This document shows, in pieces, positions 57,497 through 64,000 of a DNA stretch of 64,000 nt (position 1 is its first letter; the number at the start of each line of letters is the position of its first letter). Under the pieces are notes generated by a model that saw nothing but the letters and a program-made list of their open reading frames with translations, had not been told where the DNA came from and did not search any database. The translations under genes and the position numbers were made by a program. Where the stretch lies: positions 6,882,001 through 6,946,000 of the forward strand of contig CP053156.1 of assembly GCA_014607495.2 (NCBI GenBank), written 5' to 3'. The DNA comes from Carposina sasakii (Eukaryota > Arthropoda > Insecta > Lepidoptera > Carposinidae).

Positions 57497-57835
57497 ACCA
57501 GTGGAAGTCCGCGACTCCGTCCGCGTGGACTACAGAAAAAACAAAATGTCGAAATTATCCTGGATAAAAAAAATTCCCGGGATAAAAAGTAGCCTATATG
57601 TTAAGTGGGACCTGTCACAATATATTCCTGAAAACTGCATCAAAATCGGTTCAGCCGTTTCTGAGATTAGCGTGCACAAACGCACAGACAAACCGATAAA
57701 CAGACAAAAATTCCAAAAATCATGCTTTTGGGTACTATTGCGTTGATAAAGGTCTCCTATAATATTTTTTCTTATGTATCTTCCATGTACAGACAGCGAT
57801 CCGTTAACATTTTTTTATTATATGTATAGATAGAA
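57497..57835 (-). mobile_element. Non-autonomous Helitron (family H)
   Basis: Minus-strand order as at 52.2 kb: TCTATCTATACATATAATAA, CGGATCGCTGTCTGTACATG, GAAACGGCTGAACCGATTTT and CGCGGACGGAGTCGCGGACT. The CTAG end has mutated to CTGG. The 81-codon open frame on the plus strand is read-through. Confidence 0.75.
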
Positions 57836-58437
57836 GATATTATGACAAGTAAGTAGGTATTAAACATTGATAGCTATAAGACAGTCATGTAATGTGATGC
57901 AATAATGATCTGCCTACATTTATTTAGTTATTTATTATATATTATTTAAGTAGATAACTAGCATTTCCCGTACATATAAAGCTTAAAAGAAGATTGATAA
58001 CTGTTTGTAAATTTTTTGAAAAAAATTTCTTTATTGCTTTGATTTTACAGTTACCCATTAGATTCCTTACCAACCATTACTTATCCTTTCACCCCAAAAT
58101 ACCCACCAAAAGTCAGCCCAACCGTCACATGCAGCGTGGTGCGTGGCAGTGTGTTTATCGCCTAAGTCAGCCGGTTAAAAACTACCGTTGGTTGCATTCT
58201 ATTCTCAGTCGCGACACCTGTCACCTGTCAACGGGCCGCGATCAACAATACATTTGTACAGGAAACTCGGCTTTGTTGAGCGACATGATGTTGTTTTTTC
58301 TTTCTGGGAAATGGACGGGCTGGGAGGTGTGAAAGAGAGGAATGTGGAATATGCAAGGACGCAAACGTAGATTAATAATTGTGTATTGACTTTTTATAAT
58401 GAAAAATTAAGTTCGCAAAGTACGAGTAAGATATAAA
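57836..58437. other. No recognisable feature
   Basis: The open frame 57994-58332 has a short hydrophobic start but no family resemblance. A TTTGATTTTACAG at 58036-58048 looks like a splice acceptor, but no exon can be supported. Confidence 0.35.
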
Positions 58438-58737
58438 AAAATGCTGGAAAACGATGTAAATATGTTGAAAAAAAAATTACTTGTTCGGGCGAAATTTATA
58501 GTGTCCAGTGTTTATGCTAGTTTTTTCATAGACATCTATTAATTATTTCTCGTGAAAAATCTTGCTAGATGCATCAATGTGCATTTATGCAGAAAAACAC
58601 AGTCTATTTACTCGACTTTGGATCCTAATATTTTGGAAACCAGACACTTCCCAGTTACACTTCCATGGAGAAAAATGATCATAATGATGAGGAGATTCCG
58701 TAGTTTTCGGGAACATTGACGACCAAAAATCACCCTG
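58438..58737 (-). mobile_element. Family B MITE, copy 8, one end missing
   Basis: Begins at AAAAATGCTGGAAAACGATG (the GGTGGCCAC end is lost) and runs to ACCAAAAATCACCCTG. The landmarks GGCGAAATTTATAGTGTCCA and CTTCCATGGAGAAAAATGAT are present. Confidence 0.85.
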
Positions 58738-59217
58738 TACGTGTGTATTTCATTAATAACCGGTCTTAAGAAATAATTAGAAACCACCAATGTTGCAAGC
58801 GAGGAGACAATGTAATAAAGGTAGACAATATCAACAATAGAAGCATTTATAAATAGAACTTACGTCGTGACGGTATGCCACATCATGCCAAGCTAACACC
58901 TGGGCAAAGACATAACTAGTTCCGAGTTCTTCCCAACCAGGTCTAAAATTAGGTTATCCAGGCAATTCTAGCAGTCTAGACTTGGGTTAGATTGCAATTG
59001 TGCGTGAGTTACGGCGGCAACAACGTTTTACGAGAGGCCGACGCACGTGTGCTGGCATATTGATTCCGAATTATAAGCAAATAGTCGAAGTTGGCGACCG
59101 GCCAGTATACGTGCCAAATTGTAGGCCGACCATGGATTGGTGTATGTGAAAGACTGTTGGAAAATGGTTTTGATTTGTGTAATATAGGTACATATTTTGG
59201 ATGGTATAATATTTTAC
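58738..59217. other. No recognisable feature
   Basis: Contains GTTGGCGACCGGCCAGTATA near 59090, which looks repeat-like but has no second copy here. Confidence 0.4.
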
Positions 59218-59462
59218 ATATATATAATCACGCCTTTATCCCTTACGGTGTAGGCAGAGCACCAAGGGCCGATAGACATCAATGGTGCCACTGACCTTTT
59301 AAGGGTATATTTGACATGTACAAGTTCGGTTAGTACAGGTGGTCAATCGCCTACAAAACACCAAACCTCTTGTCTCTCTACTGACTTGTACGTACAGTAT
59401 GCCCGGGAAGAGAAGCAACTGTAGTATTATACGTTTTTTTTTCACTACCAGAGCAGCATAGA
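59218..59462 (-). mobile_element. Family A short retroelement with small deletions
   Basis: ATATAATCACGCCTTTATCC through GTACAAGTTCGGTTAGTACA to CCCGGGAAGAGAAGCAACTG, an A-run on the minus strand and CTACCAGAGCAGCATAG. Several 3-12 bp deletions distinguish it from the other copies. Confidence 0.8.
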
Positions 59463-59674
59463 ATATAATATAATATTTTAAGACTTTATATTGAAAATCA
59501 ATACTTATAATGGTCTCTGAAATAATAACAATCGTACTAGGATACCAACTAGTAAATAATATAAAATGCGCAAGCGCACCATGCACCTCAAAAAGAGTAG
59601 AAAAGTTTATTTCGTTATTTCCTAGAGTACCTACATGCCATATTTTCTTAAACTGAATCACCGTGATTTTTAAA

Positions 59675-59876
59675 GGCTCGAGCGCAACCGATGCGTGTGC
59701 GTGCACGTAAGCGTAGACGTATACGTACATCTGAGTTGTAATGTATGGAACTGTATAGGCACGGGCCGACCGGATGCATATGCGTAGACGTAAAGACGTC
59801 AAGCAAGTTCTATTAATCAGAGGTACGTGCACGTCTACGCTTACGTGAACGCACACGCATCCGGTGTGCTTGAGCC
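59675..59876. mobile_element. Family F foldback element, copy 3
   Basis: Ends GGCTCGAGCGCAACCGATGC and GCATCCGGTGTGCTTGAGCC, with TTAA near both sides (TTTTTAAA and CTTAAACC). The longest open frame in the window (59299-59907, minus) runs through this element and the neighbouring family A copy. It is an artefact of their GT/AC-rich composition. Confidence 0.75.
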
Positions 59877-61133
59877 TTAAACCTTGGTTTTGTAGAATAA
59901 AGAACAAATTAATAAATTTAGATCTAAAGTTGTTGTCACCCTATTGAAAATGTAAAACGGTACGTTTTCGCTATAGTCCATAATTCACAGGTAATGATGG
60001 TTATGATTGTTGTATATTGCTGTCTACTTAGCAGTTCCGTATACAGCTACGCATATTCAGCCGTCAATCTATATCGATGAGAGATTCAATTTACGTGTAA
60101 ATATGTTGTATACACAAAATATGAGTAGTGTAACACAAAAATGTTAATATAAATATTATATACAGTCACGCCCATAACATCGAAAGAGGCGGGGCTCTCA
60201 CTTTTCGACATTTGCTTGATGTAAATATAATTTTAATAGAAATGCGTTACTGAAAAAGTGCAAAACTGTGTTGCTTGTTTAGCAATGTACCTACCTATGT
60301 AGCTTTATAACCTTACCTATACTATAACAAAAAATATGTCAAATTATTTTTTTTTACAATATACATTAGACACAAAACGTAAAAAACATCTAAAACGCTA
60401 ATTTGAAAATGTACTAAAGCTCCTGCGCCGTAGAGAGATATTTTAATAATGCTAAACAACAGCCCGTCCTTATTTCCGTGTCGCGGTCTATTGAGTTTTG
60501 TAGAAAGTTATCAAAGTGTCTAGTTTTTATAAATGGCCCTTAACATATTTGATAAATTTAGTAGAGAGATATATCGATGTAGAAAATATCGTTATTTTTT
60601 TTCAGATTTGTTACATTTCACACTTCAATATTTTAATAATTGATACATAGGCATATACATATATTAGGGTCTAAATTTTTTATTATATTATAGGTATATA
60701 ATTAACAGCTAGAAGATATTTTGGTGCGATCACATAATACATTTTCATGAACACAAGAATTTGAATCAAGCATATCATAATATCGTTACACACAAATCAT
60801 CATTACTGTTAATCTGTGATTAATAAAAATAAAAAAACTAGGAAAGTTTATATAAATAATTTTTCCCGCTTTCCCCGCGACAAGTGAGAGCTTATTGGAA
60901 AAATCTTCGTCCACTGCATCTTCCGCTTTCCTATTGGAAATATCAACCCGCCGACATCTGCTTTAATAAGGAATTTAATATTTATCCGGGGATACATACC
61001 TGCTTGAATTATATTGAATTAAAAAAAAAAAAAAACTTATATTTGCTAGTACCTGCTATGTTGACCACTCTCTATTTGTTTGTTTTACCTATTTTTCTAT
61101 CATACATAACTGCCTTTTTCAATCAAAATATTT
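59877..61133. other. No recognisable feature
   Basis: AT-rich, with a 14-15 base A-run at about 61021. The open frame 60884-61144 shows no domain. Confidence 0.5.
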
Positions 61134-61475
61134 ACATGAGCTAGCAAATTGTCATCTTAGACATTAGCTTTTAAATATAAATATATAAATAAATATTCCA
61201 CACACAACACATTAACCTAGTCCCACATTAAGATCCCTAAGGTACTAAGCTACGGTATACATAGATAAGTATAGAAACATCCATGACTCGGAAACAAACA
61301 TCGATATTCATCATACCAATGTTTGCACCTACCGGGATTCGAACCCAGACCTATGGCGTCGCAGGTAGGGTACCCACTGCGACTACCCACTAGACAAATC
61401 TGATCCCGCTATACTTAACGTGGTTGTATACTATTCTTCGAGATCCTGCAGTTGTGGCTACCCCATTTGACAATA
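61134..61475. repeat. Family L copy split by a SINE D insertion
   Basis: The left part ATGAGCTAGCAAATTGTCAT, CTTAGACATTA and the right part ATCTGATCCCGCTATACTTA, ACGTGGTTG, GAGATCCTGCAGTTGTGGCT are consecutive blocks in intact L copies (for example at 12.5 and 14.9 kb). Here they are separated by the SINE D at 61183-61402. Confidence 0.6.
61183..61402 (-). mobile_element. SINE D, tRNA-derived, inside family L
   Basis: The minus strand has the head with GTCTAGTGGGTAGTCGCAGT, the B box GGTTCGAATCCCGGTAGGTG, the body GATGAATATCGATGTTTGTT, CCTTAGGGATCTTAATGTGG and a TATTTATTTATA tail. The A-box region carries a small rearrangement (GTGGGTACCCTACC). Its lower match marks it as older than the copies at 24.8 and 34.9 kb. 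Confidence 0.85.
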
Positions 61476-61485
61476 CAAACCTATA

Positions 61486-61744
61486 CAGGGTGTAACGGAA
61501 AGGGTATGTTAAGCGAAAAGCTATGTACAATCCCACTATAGAGAACCTATTTCCAAAATTTCAGACTCGAAATGGCATGTTTATTTTTCCAGATAGTATG
61601 GAGAATTCCTAAACAATTCAGGAATGTTCATACAATCTTGAAAAATAAACATGTGATTTCGAGTCTCAAATTTTGGAAATAGGTTCTTTATAGTGGGCTA
61701 TTTAGATAGCTTTTCGCTTAATATACCCTTTCTGTTACACTCTG
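61486..61744. mobile_element. Family C palindromic MITE, copy 6, intact
   Basis: 259 bp, CAGGGTGTAACGGAAAGGGT to TTTCTGTTACACTCTG, with TATA on both sides (61482-61485 and 61745-61748). Arms pair almost completely. Confidence 0.9.
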
Positions 61745-61970
61745 TATACACTGATATATGTAGTTACACGATTGTCAGTTCTGCCACTCAAATATTATAG
61801 ATTGAGATTCACAGGTTATATTAGGTCAAATCTGACCAATTTCGTTAATAAATTATTTCAGTTATCTAGGTCCCATATGTCGCACTTGTAGTATTTGAAA
61901 TGGTTAAATTTAGGGCCGATAAGAAAGATAGGGTTAAAAAACTTTTCAATGGTGAAAGATATTTCTTTTG

Positions 61971-62030
61971 GGTTCGATTCCCACTTGGGTGAGGAATTTT
62001 TTCCATTTCTTTATTAATAATTTTATAATG
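61971..62030 (+). repeat. tRNA-like T-arm repeat, copy 1
   Basis: GGTTCGATTCCCACTTGGGT, GAGGAATTTTTTCCATTTCT and TTATTAATAATTT. The first 11 bases are a Pol III B box. No tRNA-like 5' half precedes it. See copy 2. Confidence 0.6.
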
Positions 62031-62254
62031 TATAATATCTTAACTAAGAAAAATTTATAAAAAACACTTCTCTATTAATATAATCCGTTAGGATATGGTT
62101 GATCGTTTTATCTTTAAACATTGTGCTGATTCAGATTCAGCTTCAGATACGGATTCAGCTTTGTTTGCCGAGATTTGGTTAGAGTATAGCAATTGGGATG
62201 AAAAATGACGTTGCCAATAAGTACTCGTAATTTAGAAAAGAGATGGTAAAATTC

Positions 62255-62350
62255 AGTAATAATTGACGCTAGCACGGTATGCAAAGGTCGTGGGTTCGAT
62301 TCCCACCCGGGTGAGGAATTTTATCCATTTCTTTATTAATAATTTCATAG
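62255..62350 (+). repeat. tRNA-like T-arm repeat, copy 2
   Basis: ACGCTAGCACGGTATGCAAA, GGTCGTGGGTTCGATTCCCA, CCCGGGTGAGG. GTGGG-TTCGATT-CCCAC forms a perfect 5-bp T stem with its loop, so this is the 3' part of a tRNA-like sequence. It is followed by the same AATTTTATCCATTTCTTTAT and TAATAATTT as copy 1. A SINE or LINE 5' start derived from a tRNA is likely. It is not a complete tRNA gene. Confidence 0.6.
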
Positions 62351-62654
62351 GAAACATACCTATTGTTTACCTAATAAAGGAAGGTGGCCAATCCCGCTTT
62401 ACGAGCGCGCAGAACACGCAAACACGCGCGGAATTATGTTGTGATGTGCAGTTATTAATGGTGCATGTTGGCGCGCGTTTCATGAGCGTTTTAGAGTTAT
62501 TTACTCAAATGCGGTGGGAAGCTCCTTGGGAGCGATCTTGGATGGGGTCTAATGGTTATAAACTCAGATAACTGGACTTCTATCTATAATCTCAATAACG
62601 ATAACTCTGCACTTGTGTATATGCATTTAGACTGATCCTACTCTTAATTCTATG
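62351..62654. other. No recognisable feature
   Basis: Contains GCGCGC motifs near 62405 and 62472 but no element could be named. Confidence 0.45.
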
Positions 62655-62830
62655 TTAAACATGACAAGGCTCTGTTCCTGAAATTGGGTAGATAGAACTT
62701 CAGGACCATTAAAGAGATCCCATAGCTACGCCTAGCGTGACAAAGACAGATGTAAATAATCAGTTACAAGTTGCTGAGTCATCGTATGAGAGAATGCCCG
62801 ATGGTCTATGTATGTAAAACAAGGCATATG
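62655..62830 (-). repeat. Family L repeat, long copy
   Basis: On the minus strand: GGGCATTCTCTCATACGATG, ACTCAGCAACTTGTAACTGA, ATGGGATCTCTTTAATGGTC, CTGAAGTTCTATCTACCCAA and TTTCAGGAACAGAGCC. It extends the family beyond the CTGCAG block. Confidence 0.65.
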
Positions 62831-62975
62831 TAGGCGATACAAGGCCAAAAGTCAATACAGTCACATGGCCAATCGCATGTAAGAAGACTATCAATATTCT
62901 ATTCAGAAGAAGGCTATCATAAGTTAACAAAGAATTAAATATCCAGAGGGGTGTCTTTACATTTATCTGGCTTAT

Positions 62976-63040
62976 AAATAGCTGCTTAAATTTTGGTAAC
63001 CATCAGCACCAGCATGTTACCAAAAGTTAAGCGGCTATTT
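62976..63040. other. 25-bp-stem hairpin with 15-nt loop
   Basis: 62976-63000 pairs with 63016-63040 (AAATAGCTGCTTAAATTTTG plus GTAAC against its near-perfect complement): 23 Watson-Crick pairs, one G-T and one mismatch. CTTTACA outside the stem is also mirrored. Size fits a small-RNA precursor or tiny foldback element. Confidence 0.75.
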
Positions 63041-63092
63041 TCTGGTTGTAAAGAATTATGTCGCTTATAATTGTAAGTACCTACTTTTAAAG

Positions 63093-63515
63093 AAGAAATC
63101 ATCATCATCATCATTTACAGCCCTGAGAAGTCACTATACATAGGCCTCCCCCAACAACTGTCGGAAGCAGCCTGCATCCAACCGACGCCCGCAACCTTGG
63201 CCAATCCGTACCTCGTGGCCTTCACGCTGCGCTTGCCGATACGTGGTATCCACTCTATCCGACTCCATCGATCAGTTCTTCGAGCTATGTATTGCCACTT
63301 CAGCTTGCTGGACTAAAAAGCAGAGAGATCCCAAGCATAGGCTCGCTGAGCTTTTTTATGAGGCACATAGTTAGAGACACGTCCAGGTCATCACCGGCAG
63401 CACGCACTGGTTGAATACCTTCGTCTTTAAGGACTGGGGTATCTTGGAACAAATAAGCTAGTTTCGAAACGCTGCCCAGCCGAGTTGGATTCGCCGAGTT
63501 ACCTCGAGTAAGAAG
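63093..63515 (-). pseudogene. RTE-like LINE ORF2 C-terminal region, longest copy
   Basis: The minus strand reads EPMLGISLLFSPASWQYIAR then RTDRWSRIEWIPRIGKRSVK and LAKVAGVGWMQAASD, ending in a GATGATGATGATG tail. The upstream part (DDLDVSLTMCLIKKLSEPML) corresponds to the region before the HIARR-type motif in RTE-like ORF2 proteins. Numerous small deletions; no RT catalytic motif. Confidence 0.75.
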
Positions 63516-63751
63516 AAATGCAGTAATATACCTGTAATAACGTATGTTTCATCATACGTCATCATCGTCATCGATGACGTATGTTATGTACTAAAAGGTC
63601 ATGGGTGAGCCTATCACCACACAAACAAATCTAGCGGCGACGACGTGATAAATTTATTTTTGATGATGCTCTGTATTTTTTAAATTGTAAAGGTGGATGT
63701 GTAATTTGCACACTTCTGCCCAACCGTTGGGGGAAATTAAGCGTGATTATA

Positions 63752-64000
63752 CAGGGTGATTTTTGGTCGTCAACGTTCCCGAAAACTACGGAATCTCCTC
63801 ATCATCACGATCATTTTTCTCCATGGAAGCATACCTGGGAAGTGTCTGGTTTCCAAAATATTAGGGTCCAAAGTTGAGTAAATAGACTGCGTTTTTCTGC
63901 ATAAATGCACATAGACGCGCGTAGCAGGATTTTTTCACGAAAAATAATTAATATCTGTCTATAAAAAAACTAACATAAACACTAGACACTATAAATTTCG
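63752..64000 (+). mobile_element. Family B MITE, copy 9, cut by the window end
   Basis: CAGGGTGATTTTTGGTCGTC, GTTCCCGAAAACTACGGAAT, and onward to ACTAGACACTATAAATTTCG at the edge. The right terminus lies outside the window. A TTATA flank precedes it. Confidence 0.9.

Noticed and set aside
57994..58332. 112-codon plus-strand open frame preceded by a splice-acceptor-like TTTGATTTTACAG
   Set aside because: No protein family resemblance and no matching donor; polypyrimidine-AG sites are common in AT-rich DNA.
59299..59907. 202-codon minus-strand open frame, the longest in the window
   Set aside because: It runs through a family F foldback and a family A copy; its VHVSVDVHVPL-type composition is read-through of the F repeat and the same words appear in frames at the other F copy.
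62255..62310. Possible functional tRNA gene
   Set aside because: Only the T arm and part of the acceptor are tRNA-like; no D arm or complementary 5' acceptor strand is visible.

Overview
This window looks like non-genic DNA from a ditrysian lepidopteran (moth or butterfly). I infer that from the AT-rich background, the absence of any long open frame, and the repeats. They include RTE-like LINE tails ending in a GRPP-RWTDD-AGSDWM-YVQQW peptide followed by ATGATG runs, Helitrons of the TC...CTAG type with a 3' hairpin made of a CCGCGACTCCGTCC arm, tRNA-derived SINEs, and a short retroelement ending in ATGTATGTATG. The species cannot be named. I found no host protein-coding exon, tRNA, rRNA or snRNA gene that I can defend. 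It could be intergenic sequence or the inside of a very large intron.

Nearly everything recognisable is mobile-element debris. Summing the listed intervals gives roughly a quarter of the window. Main families: A, a ~265 bp short retroelement (6 copies); B, a ~330-380 bp MITE (9 copies); C, a ~260 bp almost fully palindromic MITE (6 copies, one nested); D, a tRNA-derived SINE (3 copies and 2 remnants); E, a 245 bp TIR element (2 copies); F, a ~210 bp foldback rich in alternating CGTACG-type sequence (3 copies); H, Helitrons (4 copies and small remnants); I, a ~430-530 bp element with GGGATC-rich ends (2 inverted copies); J, a SINE/LINE-tail family (5 copies); K, a tRNA-derived SINE (3 copies); L, an old degenerate repeat (about 10 fragments). 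LINE protein remnants are a Jockey-like reverse transcriptase at 15.8-17.3 kb, a second LINE ORF2 C-terminus at 29.1-29.6 kb, and several RTE-like tails.

Layout: 0-9 kb has A, a LINE tail, a Helitron, I, B, E, I and A. 9-18 kb has a CpG-rich patch, C, F, C, L, A, and a Jockey LINE inserted in K with an 18-bp target duplication, followed by a 75-bp-arm foldback and a perfect 21-bp hairpin. 18-29 kb is sparse, with J, a 709 bp TIR element and SINE D. 28.6-45.5 kb is the densest zone, with B, C, K, D, J, L and LINEs. 45.5-50.2 kb is the longest stretch without a recognised repeat. 50-64 kb again holds F, L, J, Helitrons, B, A, D in L, C, and LINE tails.

The best leads are structural. Families B and C share the same TATA-flanked CAGGGTG termini, which suggests one transposase drives both. 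Three insertions can be read directly from flanking duplications or a split host repeat. Several long perfect stems (17.9, 51.2, 53.9 and 63.0 kb) could be small-RNA precursors or unrecognised foldback elements. I see no new enzymatic, defence or regulatory gene system.
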